This document shows, piece by piece, positions 25,301 through 40,300 of a stretch of 64,000 nucleotides of DNA (position 1 is its first letter; every line of letters starts with the position of its first letter). Where the stretch lies: positions 32,085-96,084 of the forward strand of contig NW_020170511.1 of assembly GCF_000524195.1 (NCBI RefSeq), read 5' to 3'. A program made the position numbers and the translations under genes. The stretch is from Echinococcus granulosus. Lineage: Eukaryota > Platyhelminthes > Cestoda > Cyclophyllidea > Taeniidae. The notes beneath the pieces are model-generated. The model was not told where the DNA came from and ran no database searches. It worked only from the letters and a program-made list of their open reading frames with translations.

Positions 25301-28300
25301 GCATGGATCCGTATCTGCCGACCAGGTTCCATAATCGGTCAGCAGCAAAATTGGTTAGAGGAGCAACAAGCTTGGTGTTGGGAGGAGGGTCGACGTGAGC
25401 GTCGTGAGAAATCCCCCTCACCATTGCCATCACGTCGTAGGAAGGACTTGGTCGACGCGGACATCTCTGTAAATCATCTTTCCCGATCCACTGGCAAAAT
25501 CATTTACATCAACACAGATCCATTGAAACCACCGACGCAAGTACGAGATGACCCAATGTTGAGGTGAGTCAACAGGCGTTGATTTAAGAGGAATTGAGCT
25601 GAATAAATCAAGATACCGCCGTTAGCATCAACAGATACTTTGCCTCGGTTGATATGTTCGATATCAGCGCCACGTATATGCGATGACCTGATTTTCATAT
25701 TTGTGCCTGAATATGATATATGACATGTCTAATTAATAGCAAATGCTTGCCGTAAAGAATATAAAAAAATCTGACTATTTAAGGAAAAATAATGACTGGT
25801 TTTTGGAGCGTGGAAAAATCTTTGTAACGCAAAAAAATTCTTTTTTTAGCTTCAACCTTTGCCATTACGCAACCGACAGGTATCTGACCAATTTTAAAAC
25901 TAAGTTGTTTGTAGTAGGAAGAATTAGATCTTTGGTAGGACTGCAGTCCAGGAGACTATTTAATCAAATTAGTAGGTTAAAATGGGATATCTATGGCATC
26001 CTCATTCCATATGTACAAAACATACCTCCTCGCCTTTTAGCTACTCCGATGATTTGGTAGTAGGGTGAAAGTTAGTTGTATTTCCACCTTCGTATCGAAG
26101 TGTCAGCAATGGATTTAGAGATGACATTATTTTTCCGAGATTGGACTCCTTTGTCATTCTCCTTTCTTTCCACAACATCTCGCTTGCTTACGAAAGGACT
26201 TGTTTTCAATGGCATAATGCAGAGCTCATTTAGGGATTCAGTAGTGGGAAAAAGAACGCATAGAAAACACATATACGAAGCATCAAACGCATAGCTGCAA
26301 CTTACTTTAAGCACTCAAACAAATAGAAAACCGCTCTTTATTTGGCTTTTAGCAAAACAGCCTTGTCCCTTTTACTTTATAATCTCCCAATTTCTGCTAC
26401 GCTTGACAATAAATTCATGAGTGCAGTAAAGCAGAACGTCTCTTTTTACCCGTCCAAATTTTTAAATTACTAAAAATGCCCTCAATCACTCCTTTTTTAT
26501 CCTCGACATGTAATTATAAATGGAGCATTCCATACACATAATGTACAAATCCGTGAGAAAATTTCAGCATGGTAGATGATTTACTTTGTGTTTAATTATT
26601 ACAGCATCGTGCAACTTTGCAAACTCATAACCCTAAACTTGTTTTTATCCTAGTGCACTAATCCGAAAGGACTCAATGTTTCCCCCATCATAAACTAGCT
26701 GAGTAATAAAAGAAATGTATTTAAAAGTGCCCTCAAAGGTATCACAATCACATTTTTCCAGTATTCCCAGCTTGTTTATCTCTTTCTAGCGTTTTAAATA
26801 AGAAATGGGATCATTCTGTTAGAAACTTAAAAAATCTCCTACTTTTCAGATCAAACAATATTTTTCCCATTTTTCGACCCAAAATGGCTTTGGATTAAGA
26901 TTTAAGTCCTTTTTTTCCACCAAAAATGGATGAAAAAGGGGTAATCGGCCGCAGTTTTAAGTATTAACCATAAGTCACTGTAGCCGCTTATGGAGGATGA
27001 CGAAGTAGACATTTTTAGAAAAAAATAAATAAATAATTATTAGTTAGGAGGTGGTGACTTGTAATGGCTGCAAAAAAGACGGCAAAATATGAAATGAAAT
27101 GTTCAAGTAAATGAATGACTTCAATATTTACCCTAGCCGAGAAGTTGTTATGACTTAAACACGCTAGTGTACGCTACCATCCTCATTGAATTTGCAAATA
27201 TTTTTACCCAAATATCTAGACTTTATTGTGAAAATTCCTCAGCATAATCACTTTGTTTGTTCTCAAGTTCGCAGTATTTTTACACCATTAAAAATTCTGA
27301 TGCATTGATTAAAAATTCCACTGCACATTATGACAGTGACTTGACATAAAATACGGAGTTTATTTTTTTCCTAAATCTATGTTTGTGGTATTTAACTTCC
27401 TGCCATTCGTATTGACAAGAGGTGTTTTGTGTGGGTATTTCGAACGTTGGTAGATCCATGAAATGTTCTTTTTCTGAATGACTTATACCGTGACGGCCTG
27501 ACCACTTGTAACTAGTGAAAATAAGAAGCAATTAAACTGTTTTTCATCTGTAACGGCTCATGTATTTTTTAATTCGATTTCGTTATTTACGAACAGATCT
27601 CGCCTTAAATCAATCCAGCATGTGGGGTGGGTTTCATAGGTGTCTCAAGGATAAGTCGACCCTAAGGTATTTTTAAAGGAAGAGCAGGCAACATGGGGAA
27701 AGTTTTAGGATCATTGAAGTGGGTATTTGTCTGAGTACCGTTGGCCATGATACCATTTGTTCCGTTCGATAATGATGACCTTGCATTATGCACAAAAGTA
27801 TCTTCGAACAACCACTTTTGAAACGGACAAAATCAATTTGCCTTGCTTCAACAATTCTTTCCAATTGATTTAGGTGCAAACGAATTGTTTAAATAACCTC
27901 GTGATAGATGACTAGAAATTCCTAGCACTTCAATCTTGAGTTACTGTGTCCATTGTAATACGTAATCTCCCATGAGCAAACAAGAAGGATCCTTCTAAAC
28001 GCGATGTATCCATCTTTGAGTGACTAATCACCTGCGTACAATCAGGTGCAAATCAGGCCCGAGAAGTACATTATGTCATCAAATCCTCTGCAAATTTAAA
28101 TGGTGTAGACTAGACAAATTTGAATCGCGTTGAACTTCATTCATCTTTTATGATTTGCAGATTTGGAATAATAGTGAAGACAATAGGAAGTAAAAATGGA
28201 GTACTTTTCCTAGAAATCCGTGCATACCTACGCTTTATGGTGCACACAAGTGATCGCATTTTAGAGGTTCCTATAAATAACTACTGCATGAACTCTTTCT

Positions 28301-31300
28301 TAGCATTTCTTTGGCCACAGCACCTATGATTGTGTACCTGAAACCAGGGAACTCATAAATTTTCTTTAAAAAAGATTAGAGGAAATACTCGAATGTCACC
28401 GCGATTTGATACACAGCGATAAGTATGTAAATATGCGTGTTTGAGGCACTTTAGATTACTGGCTCTTAAAGCACTGATCTATTTATTGTTCTTTTCACAC
28501 AACCCTGCAGATTAGTGAAAAGACAAGGGTTGTGCAAATAATTCCTACGTGCTTGCCTTCACTTCACCAAGTTTCGTCTATTCCTTCAAGTCAGAAGTCA
28601 CCCTTAATGGTTTATTTTTTCTCAAATAGACTTGCTGCGTTAGACAGTGGGGGTGATACCTCACAGACACCTCTTTCTACAACTTCTTCAATGAATGAAG
28701 GGGACCAAGTAGAGGTTTTGATCAACTCCCGACCAAGAGTCTATCATCACAAAGTTCAGATATCCGGTCGTTCTCAATCACCTCCTGCTTACGGAACTGG
28801 TGGCGAGGAGTCGAATGACAGCAATGAACCGCGCTATTCATCGGGACCATCCAAGGAGGTTAATGGCACGCGAATGGGTCTTGGTATGGCGTTCAGTCAT
28901 TGTGAGTTCTTTATTTTTCCAGTAGGAGAAATTTAATTTGTTTAGAGGGAAGGGTGTAGCGATAGGTCGCATGACGAATTCTAGGTGACGTAAACAACTA
29001 TTCACGTGGGCAGGCCCAAATTTAATAAGTAGGTGAGGGCATAGTACCAATGTTGTTCAAAAAGAAATTTAAAATATGTAAAAGGGACAAATGAAGCAAA
29101 ATTTTTAGGAATGATGCCGAGGCATTTTATTTGTGTGTTTAACAAATTAATGTTCACTGTGCAATCGATGTCAAAAATACCCTTAAAAATATCTGCATAT
29201 TCCTTTTTAGTATGTATTAAACAAAAGATATGAAAAAGTTGTCTTTTTTCTGGAGCAGTCACGCATTCTCAAGTTTCAAATGGTACGGTTTCACTTTGCA
29301 AAACAAACTATTTAAAAGGTTTGGAAACCCGATTACATAGTTTTACGAAAAAGAGAAAACTTTTCAAAATTTATAATACTTAAAAAATAGTTTGCTGATG
29401 ATAACTTTCTTTTAGATCAGGAATGAATCCGTAATGGCATCGTATTTTGGTTCAAAGCTAGATGAGACTTTTAAACAATTAAGCGAAAAATTATTTTCTG
29501 CATTTCATAACCTGTCCCTTACTGCAAGGTCAATTTTTTCTGTAGTCAATCAGCACCTCTTTGCATTTGACATATAGTCAACCCTCACTGAATGGCAAAA
29601 GAACTGTCCCACAAGTACACAAATGACCACGCAAATTGCGCTCACGTGGAAGATAAAGCTTTCTGTCACACTCTTTAACTAGGTGTACTGAAAGCCAAAA
29701 ATCACGTTTTCATTAGTGTTATCAGAGCTGGCTATGAGTTGGTTCCGCATTTCATTGTCCAGTTAGAGGATTATAACAACTAAGAGGTCTCAGGCACTTG
29801 AAACAATAAAAGAGCGCCTTATCCACTCGCTCACTGCAAGGTTGTAAACATGTAGGTAACAAAGAAGAGCATAAACACCAGTACCTCGAAGCTTACTTCC
29901 AGTAGTTGATCTACCATCATGAAAATGTTTATAGGACTCTGGGAAAAATATACTCTAGTAAAGAAGACTAAGCACAAACTAGTAATTTTGATTTTTTTTT
30001 CACTTTTGTCTACACCTTGGCTAATGCGGCCTTACGCTGGAACGTTTACATTACTTGAAGCGGAAAATGTAAGAAAGATCAATGGGCACCTTGGCATTAG
30101 ACTTATTGGCATGTGACAAAAATTCCTTAGTAATGCCTAGCTTGACTGTCATAAACTCAAATGGGTTATTGTTTTTGTCACGCTAATTAAATTACTTGGG
30201 TTGCCTGGCAAATTGATTAAAGGACTGTAAGAAGAGGTTTTGGGTGCCCCTCTTTACATACCATTTCATGAAGATTGCGCTATAAAAGGTTATGATTATA
30301 TCCAAATCAAATTCTCTATGAATAAGCGAAGGAATGTTTTAATTTTTTCGCAATTCCACCACAGAGTATAGCTTTAACAGAATAAGGGATTGCGCAATTT
30401 AGCTTACTTTGGCCTCGGCTGATTTTTCATCCAAAATGTGCTTTTTTGGAAGTCGCTATACCTTTCAATAAAATTCATGAAATGAACTCTAGTTAAGTCC
30501 ATTAAAACACAACAATTTTTGTAACCTTCAGTGTCACCGATTCTCCTTAAATCCAGTGTTTTTTCATAGCATGATAAGTTAGATCTCTTGTTATTTGCTA
30601 ATGCTGCACACTTTCAAAATGCTTTCAAAGGCCACAGCATCTCCTCTTAATCCCTAATAGCTTTCATTTCCCAACTTCTTTAAAGAGGTTCGGCAAAATC
30701 ACAAGTCTGTTTGAACTTCGCGTCAAATGCCGTCATTTGTGCATAGTGGCATTTGCGACGGTATAGAAATGCCACAGTTATGGTGTCACAAAGTATAGAT
30801 GATTCACTTAAGGGGGTTGTTATTTAACTAAGGACATATTGCAATGCTGAACAAGGTTAGATTCCGCCAAATCGTGACAATTTCCGACAAAAGTAAACGT
30901 GTAAAGTAAATTTTTCACTTAGCGGTGAATGCGTTGTGGTCCATGGGACTTTGCTGCAAAAAGCTTATTCAGCTATTGGTCAATTTCCGGGAAACAGTTC
31001 CTGTTGATTGAATCGGACTAGGTAACGACTAAAATAATCTTGTTCTAATTTCTTCCCAACAAGTACATATTCAAAATTACCTCCTTTTTTCCTGTATTTA
31101 AATAAGCCTTAAAATTGACCTGAAGGGACTTCTTCGTCAACTGACAGTGTCCTAGAATTAGAGGATTATTTGATAGTTTGTGGGTTCGCAATTAATAAAG
31201 GGTTTCTTATTTTCTGTAATACATTTAAAGGTGACGATTTGGTTGTTTTTAAGTTTTGCTTGGCCTTTCTTGTGGCTTGAATTAAGTAATTGTGTCACTT

Positions 31301-34300
31301 ACGTGTTCAAAAGGCAGACATACCTTAATTTAATTTTTTGAGACATCTTACAATTTTCGACAAAAATAAAAAACTTTGTTTTCCACTTACATTAGGTCGA
31401 TTAATATGGTCTCGATAATAAAAAAAATTTATTGCATCCTTTTGGTCTAGATATCTACGCTATATTCCCAAAGTCAGCCTTCCCGATAGTTAAAGCACCT
31501 GCGTGTGCAATCTGGGAAACATACAGGCATTTCTCTTTGCCTAGTTATGCAGAATTACCATATTATTTTATTTTGGTGATATGACTAGGGCATTTTTACG
31601 TATAAGCGCACAAATACGGATAAGTGCAGAGGTGCCTGCTTGAGGACATCAATGCACTCTTGACCTAAATCACCTAGGTCGAAGCTAATTGTCCCCTAGA
31701 AGCTGAATCCACTCCTTTTGAAATGTACGGAACGAATAATTATTAACAGTGAAATAATTTACGAAAGTGCCGCCTTTTTAGTTATCCATTAAGGTTACAA
31801 ATCTTTACTATCTGGTTCACAACATTCACATCTGATTTGAAAGAGGTCGTTTGCATTTTGCCATCTCTGCATCCCTATTCAAACACTGAGTGTTACATCT
31901 AAAACCTTTACTAACCGAATTCCTGTGAATCTTTTGTATTCAAGGAAGAAAATTAATTGGGGGGTAATGTCTTTTGATTTTAATTAAATAGAAATAAGGT
32001 ATGCCGAGGTGCGCGAAACATTATTTTGCTACAATGTCTAAAAGTAGCCAAATTTAAGTTTTACCCCGGTATGTGGTGACTTTCTTCGACTGTATTTGAC
32101 AAACAAACTGAAATTAATATCTCGTTAGGTTAAAAAAATACGTAAAAAGTTGCCATTGACCTCATTTAGCGATGGACCTCTCTCCGAAGCCAAGTACCTA
32201 CAAAACAACATTTACCCAGGGTGACCAACTGAATCACATCAAAGTTATTCGTATGCAAAATAAACAACGTAAGGATAGTACTGGCAAAGATATCACCATT
32301 CATCCCACTACGCCGCACCTCGCTAGCTCTTATCCCCGTGCCAGTCTTTGTGGTGAAGCTGGTGGAGAGAGTGGAAGCGCTTTGGACTTCAGGGAGATCT
32401 ATAATCTCCATGACGAGGCCACTGAGGATGGGTCGACCACTGCAGAATCTTCAGATGTGGAGGCTTACAACCGATTTTGCTATGAGTCAGAAGGCTCACA
32501 GCTACCTTCCACTTTCTATCACAATGCTATGTCTTCTCCACCAAATGGCAGCAAGGATCGAGTTGGAATACTTAGTGGAGACTCTATTCAACCAAGGTAC
32601 GTACTAGTTGCTTTTCTATGCCTCTGTTGATCTATCATCAGCCGTCCTATCTACCCATCTGCCTAAGTTCTCATTCTATCTACACATATCTTTGTGTACA
32701 TATATATTTATCCCTACATACATTTGGTCTATCGGTTTGCGTGTCCCTCCACTAGTGTGTCAGCTAATCTACTCGATTTTACTTCACTGAATTAATGTTT
32801 CCCTATCTTATCCATCTTTGACTTAAACTTCTTATCCTCTTGCAGTCTTTCTAAACCCATATAGCCTAGACTTCCAACCTGATTATAAGATTGAGTGTCA
32901 CTTTCGTTTAGTTGACTGGTTCGCTTGCGTTTCTGAGTGCATGACTTTGAGGTGGGACATCCATTCCTCTTTTTATTGTTCTATAAATTTGTACATTTTT
33001 TGCCTTTCTCCTAGCTAATTTATTCGGCTGTTCTTTTAAAATGAGCAATTCTTTTTCAAATAGTCGACTTATCATAAAAATTACTTGGTTGTTCTCTTAT
33101 TCGTTTTTTTATCTTTATATATTCCTTAACCTACTATTTTAATCATTTTTTCTCAGCTAACACTGCAGCATATTTTTTTGGCATACACTGAAATTGTCTA
33201 CCAAAGAATTTGTATTCGAAGCCACCCTGCATCTTGAGTTACTTCTAAAGACCTTAAGAAGTGATTTTTTAACAAAATAAATGTGGTCTTTAAACATTTT
33301 CCATTTTGACTGTGCGCCGACATTAATAAAACGTAACAAACCTACTGAGTCAGTAGTACTTTTAAAGTCTACTGTACAATTTGACCTCTGAGTCATATTT
33401 GTCACATAGTTGTTTCGAAATAATTGCATAAACCCTTTTGTGGCTTGTTCCCAGACCTCAATACATTTACCTTCTTTTATTTGCGAAAAAAACTAAACAA
33501 TATAATACAGAACTCAAGCGTTTTCTTCAAGAAGGGGCACTGATGAGCAGATGCATTTTATTTATTGGAGACTTGTAAAATGAAGTTATAACTTACTGCT
33601 GTCTCATCAACATCCATTTGCCTTGAAATGCTGCTTCTATGTCTAAAGTAGAGGTATAAAAATCCGCACCTAACGCTGGCGTAAACTTGCCTTGACGTTT
33701 GGATATTTTAAGCTATATCAAGGGAAATGCCCAACCATTAAACGGAAAATGTTTTACACAATAATTTTAACTTTGGTTAGTTAACATTTTAAACACATTT
33801 TTCAGCCTTTTGATTTGTTCTTTTTTCCAGTTTTTGTGGGTTAAGTGCTAGAATTTTAGCAACTGAGAAGGTTTTGGACTAACTGTGTTCAGTTAGAAAA
33901 AGCCATCCTATGTTCTTAAATCCCCATTGGCTTAGCATTAGCAAAACGGGGAACTCGTGAAACATTTCATAAAGTATTTACCCATTTTTTTAGGTAAAAT
34001 AATAAATTTTACTGTCAGAGGTTATTAAAACACCATTTTTAAGCAGTAAAGCTGCCTGCCTTTTATTAGTGGTCGTGATTCCTTTATTTCGGTGTAAACT
34101 TTTTCATAGCTTCTAAAAATATGTTGGATCAAAAGCCGTCTAATTCACAGTTTTCACCTTACAATCGACCAAAAACTTGTTTTACCCCATTTTAAAAATC
34201 CTTTGATATTTCAAAAATTTAAAGGTCGAGTTCAATCCTTTGTTTTGTAGTTCATCCATCACAACTATAAAACCAATTTGGCCGAGAAACAACTGCGAAT

Positions 34301-37300
34301 AATCTATTTTTTGTAGAGGTTTTCGAAAAATACTTTTTGGGTGGGGGATTATGTGCTTAAAGTTAATTTTTGAGTACTACACTGCACGATAGTAATGTTG
34401 CTTCTGTTGATCGTACCCATTTTCCAACATACTCTATGTGACTATATCTCAAAGCATTGGTTTCTCAATATTATCTAGCTTCTGTTTTATTGTTTTTCAC
34501 CTTTTTCAGTATGAGTGCCACATCAAGCTCACGCACTAGCCTAAGCAGTACCTATCCACGCACCCTGACGCCAATAAACCTTCCACCCACTGCGGTTGCA
34601 GCTGGAACGCCCCCAGAGAACAACATTCGTGCTCTTCGAGCTAGAGGAATGACCACACGAGGCTATGAGAATCACCGTGAAACANNNNNNNNNNNNNNNN
34701 NNNNNNNNNNNNNNNNNNNNNNNNNNNNNNNNNNNNNNNNNNNNNNNNNNNNNNNNNNNNNNNNNNNNNNNNNNNNNNNNNNNNAGGGTGGTGGCATGTG
34801 GAACTAGAATCAGTGAAAGTAACGTCGGTATGGGCCCAACTCGATCTGGCATCACCCCCATTCTGCCCATATCCGCTTCTCGTGTGCCCCATCAGAATTT
34901 TCGCATGTCCGCTGTGACCAGGTATTTGTACTGTGTTTGCTAGGCCGTGTTTTTTAAGCTTTACTTTATCAGGTAGGTAGGATATTGGTAAGTAATCGGG
35001 TCCAAAAAAGAATAAGTACTACATAGATTAGAGAAGAAACTGCTAATCCATTATTAAAGCACAAATTTATGTACCTATATATTTTCGAACATGTAACTTC
35101 ATTAGCTCTCGTAAATACTCGTCACTCATGGTCATTCCAAAATGAGCAAATAATAATTTTAAACTCTTCATTTCTAAAAATTGTTATAAAGGAAATGTGA
35201 AACAATGGAAAAGTACAAATATTTCAAATATTTACTGGAGATCAAAGATTACTGTCCCATTTAACAACTTTTACTTGTCCCATTATTGATTACAGATATC
35301 ATCTTTATTCAAGACCAAGCACAAAATTCACGCTACTTTTCTAAATCTTTTGAGGTAGATTTTTGGCGTACTCCCTAATACAAAGTTTATACCCCTTTAT
35401 ATCCCATCTCCTACTTATCGTGCATGGTTTCAGGTATTTTCTGCATAATAAACGACGACCATTTCATGCCTAGAGCTTTTTGCCATGAAAAATAGCATCC
35501 GTGATACCACTGTGGCGCTGTGAGATTTATAGTCATTAAGATGGCTGATTGTTATCAGTCCTGCAGATCAGCAGCCAAAGTGGTTGTATTAATCAGACCT
35601 GATTTCTAACCCGCTAGTTAATTTCACCTTCTTGTCAATAGGGCTATAGCAAAGGGAGTCCTACAAATAATCGGCGTTGGCTGATGTCCTTTTGAACAAA
35701 AGGGACGGAATTCCTCATTTATTACTCACTGAATACATGGTATAGGTCGCGCGTAAGTAAAGGCAACCAAGCACACCGATCTACAAGTCGTTAAATACAT
35801 CGTAGCGCCTAGAGTGTTTTCCGAAGTCGCAGTATACCAAGATCGCATGTGGAAACGTTTATTACTAATTTGCAGAAGAACTGAGAGGCTATTAGCATGC
35901 CCAGAAGGCCAAGTGGTCCCGCCCACTTAAAAACAGGACAGGAGAGTTAAATTATGTATAAGGAGACATTCCGCACTTTATCCTGTCATTGTCTGCATAT
36001 TAGTAATGGTGGCTGCTAAGTTGTTCCATTACTTGCTGGCTTTAAAGGTAGACATGTTCGTAGCGTCCGCCTTCCACATCGCCTAATTTCTGAAAAAATC
36101 TTGATATTTAATGAGGCAAAATGGGTTGATGTCTCAAATCGTGCTTACTCAGTGGGGATCATCCTGCTACTTCAGCAATTTTCCCTACGAAGTGAATTTG
36201 TTTGGCTACAGAGTGCAAAAAATTGGTTACTACCAGCTAAATACGTTTTGCTTGTTTTTTGAACAAACAATGGGACAAGTCTTTTCAGCAAAAAAGTCCA
36301 ACTTTTTAATTTTTCTTCTGCGAGAAGTCAATTTTATGTTGGGATACCTTAAGATAAACCTGGTTTTTAAGATTTACTTTAACCTATCAAAAGTGAAATA
36401 ATTTCCGAAAAGGCAAGTTTTTTAGTTAATTTAGGTCAAAAACTTCAGCTCAATTTAAATAAAACTAACTATAATAATTTCTCGTAACTTGTAATATTTG
36501 AAGGATGTGATTTCTCATGCGATGTAAAGAAGAGATGCGTCAACCTTTGCTAATTTTCTGCCAGTTTAAAGTATTCCTGCCATAAAATCCTGGTTGAATC
36601 GGATTTAAATTAAAACATTATTTCTTTAAAAACTTGAACTGAATTCCAAAGCCACATTTTTAAACTTTTGTAAAAGCTACTAAGTGACTGGGCCTCACCA
36701 GCATACTGTGCCTTAAAACGGCAATAAACTTCAAATTATCAGTTTTTTTAATCTCTGTCACTTATATCATAATAAGTACGGTTTCTAGACTGATTGCTGA
36801 CTGCCCGAGCAACTTATGTTCAGGATAGGCTCTTGTGTTTCATCATCTGTTGGGCGAACAAACCTACAACTGGTTATCCCCTAACTCCTTGGCCTTGTGT
36901 GAAGGTGGTGAACATCAACGGCATTGTTCATCATGAATTTTGTACTGAAGGGTAAACATTTATGACCACCGCCTTGGTACAACTTCATGCAAACTATGCA
37001 TGCGTAGGAAAAACTTTTTCGAAAATATCCGCTATAAGTCAATCAACTGAAAGAAATACGGAAGTATGCAAGTGATGTTCATCACCTTTGCATAGCGTAT
37101 AAAGTAAACATCCAAATGGAAGATAAAAGTGAGGTAGAAACGGAAGTATTTAAGGTTTGATTTATTTTCTTACAGCCAGCCTAGATATCTACATTTTTCG
37201 AAAAATAATGCAATGGTAAATAAATTGGTGATTAGTTGAACGATTGCATTAGTTTAAATCTTCAAAACCATACAAACTGTGCATCGAAAGACCGAAACAA

Positions 37301-40300
37301 ACACCAAATGTCTTGTTAAAATACTTTTTCTTAAGATATTTTCACAGATTTTCCCCAAATTTACTCCAAAAATTCTTTTGTGGAAGTGGCTTTCTTTATA
37401 AACTATGTGTATATATTTAGCCACTGACTTTAGGACTGCATGAGACTCGATACGTTCGAATTCGGGAACGGCTTAGTTTGATTCCTTATACAATGACTAT
37501 AAAGTGAAATAGCATTTGCTAAAATCTTTCTTTCCTTTTTTGACTTTACTTGTAAAATTATAGAATGAGTTATGCTAAAAATTTCTCCCAAAAAGTGGAT
37601 TCGACAACAGCCAAATATGTCAAATTATCATTGATGTTCTTTAATCTCTTCAAAATAAGCGATTAAAGTGGAAAATTGTTCGATTTTGAATCATCACTAT
37701 TTATTATTAAAATAACGCCTTTTTCGAGCTTCAAAAGTAATTACATTTAGTTGTCCGTAGATGCTTGAAAGCAGTTTAGAAACGCAATCCTAAACCGAGT
37801 GATTGATGTGATCCTTGATTAGTTATTTGGCATAGAACAAATTACTATATTCCACTTTTTAATGCACTTTTTAAGTGAATTATAATACATAATGCAAATT
37901 TATAAATCCTATTTGTCTTCATTAAGGATTTGGAGAAGATTTTACTACCGGAGCAAAATACAAGCCAAGCAGTGCGCTATTGTCAACCGTCAGCGGAGCT
38001 GTACACTGCTAACTGATAGAATGGCTGGAAGGTTAATGACACGAACAGAAAGCCATGTTCCAGTGCGGAAGTGTGACCTGCAGAGAATAAAGTGTCGGCG
38101 GATTTAGGGACACAGCTAAATAGGATATAAAATCGCAGTCACACTGTAGTCAGTAGTTTAAAGACCACACGCGAACCAGCAGCACCAGTCATTAAATTTT
38201 CTTGCATCTGAGAGGACATTTATTCCAAACGTCACTGCATGCGCGGTCCCTTTGTACTGAGGCAGGAAAAATGCACTGGCTTCATACCGCTCACAACCAA
38301 GTGGTGCTCTACAACGAGGGTATCTCATGCTTCAACCACTAGCCATAAAGAAGTTGGCCTTAACGTGAAGCCATTTAGCAAAGTGCCTGATTTAAAATAT
38401 TTTTACGGAGCCGTATATTTTGTATCTCTTCCTCCTTCTCACCATGTTTTCATATCTGGGCTGCCCAGCCTTCTGCCTACCCGGGCTCAATTCACCTGTT
38501 AGAGACATGCAACTATCGTCCATTCACGTAATTAACTTCTTCATATAGGAACCGCAAGAGCCTCCATAATAGACTTTCCGAAATTATTTAATTTTACCAT
38601 CACTTTATTTGTAAATAGCATTTATTCAAAACGCGGGATTGTGGTAATCGCCAAAAGTTGTTGTCATTTTAAACCTTCTGTTAGGACTCTCCACAAATTC
38701 GTCCACGCGTAGCAGTTGATCTTCTGCGGCGTTGAGGTTTAGCATGCAGGCATAGAAATCAGGGTACTTGTCCTTTCGGGTCAAAGTTGTATACTGACGC
38801 CACTAATGTTACGTTCCACGAATTCGCTGAAATAGTTGGAGACCAAAGTGGTGTAGAAAAACATTATTTAGTAACGCACAAGAAAAGTTGGGGGACTACT
38901 AGCGTGGCCCAAGAATCATGCCGCAGAGCGGAAGTACAACGAGTAAAGATTGAGGCACCCACTTTGTTCTGCCAAGTTGGAAATGTAGATTAATTGCTCA
39001 AAGATTAAAAAAAACTAATTAAGTATCCTCTTTTGATGTTACAGATTGCTGACTAACTTTTGCTTAGACAAAGCAAATCAGCTGCCAAGTCATGGAGCTC
39101 GATGGCGATTTTGCTTTAAAGCTGCATAATTTCTTTTGCAATTTTATATTTTACAAAAAAATGTTTCTCCTCTTAAAGTGATTACGATTTAATCTAAGAG
39201 CACCCTTAAAATAATACAAATGGCAGAATGGAATTCATTTAAATGCTATGAAGAAAATTAGATGATCTATTTGCAGAGTGTCACCTCAGAAGTTGTCTAC
39301 AAACCGTGACGGGCGAGCAATGATTAGTGCCACATATCCCGAAGGTCAACAAAGCAACACTCCCTCCTCTATTACCACGCCAACAACTGCAGCGGTTGCG
39401 GCAGCCGCAGCAGCTCGAAAACGTGTGGATTTTGCTCCTCCTCCTCCGCCACCACCACCACCGCCACCACTACCGATACTGCTGACCTCCAGCCGTCTAC
39501 CCACCTCGAAGATACGAAACACCGCCGACACTTTCTACCAACGTCTCTATCATGCCAACAATAGCGGAAAGAACGCCAACACTAACACTAACATCACCAA
39601 CAATGGAGTGGATGAGAAGGGTCACTACCTACGATCTTATCGAAATCCCCGAAATCACAACAATGGTGATTTTGCTGTCATAAAGTAGGTTTCTTTTAAG
39701 AAAAAGAACATATATATATATTAAGTCGCTGTACAATTAAAGACAATTTTACCAAAATTTCTTGACAAAATGAATGCTTTTGCGTATCCTTTTTGTCAGT
39801 TGGCACCTGTCAGGCTACTTCGAGCTGTCTCTGTGATTCCATGTCCAAGTTATGCATGCTTTTGCGTATCAATGGAACTCAGACTCTACGCGAACTACTC
39901 TAGTCAATAAAACAAAAGCAATTGCTGGAAGAGGCACAGAAAATAACGAATTTGATGGTGTAGAATGAATGTTTATTTGTCTGTCTCTAAGTATAAAAAA
40001 CTTTAGGGTTTGCCACATTTCTTGTAATAGGGCGATTACGAGAACACTCTCTATTGTTCTATGAAGGAAGCTAGTGATTTTCCTTTCATGTTTACCAATT
40101 TTAGATCAAAAAGCCACCAGTTTTATTGGACAGACCTGTTATTGTGATATTTAAAGGAGAAAATTTTTTTAAATTTAATTGCATGTTTAGTGACAGCCGT
40201 GGTCTTTATCACTCGAGCTTATCACTTAAGGATTTGAACAGGAAGTACCCGCGTACAGCTGCTGTTTTTTTGGAAAAGTTATCACTTATTGAAGAGTAAA

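Noticed and set aside
32166..32411. - strand frame over CDC14 exon 10
   Set aside because: Antisense to a well-supported exon.
39346..39531. - strand frame with a polyglycine run
   Set aside because: It is the antisense shadow of the polyproline/polyalanine codons of CDC14 exon 12.
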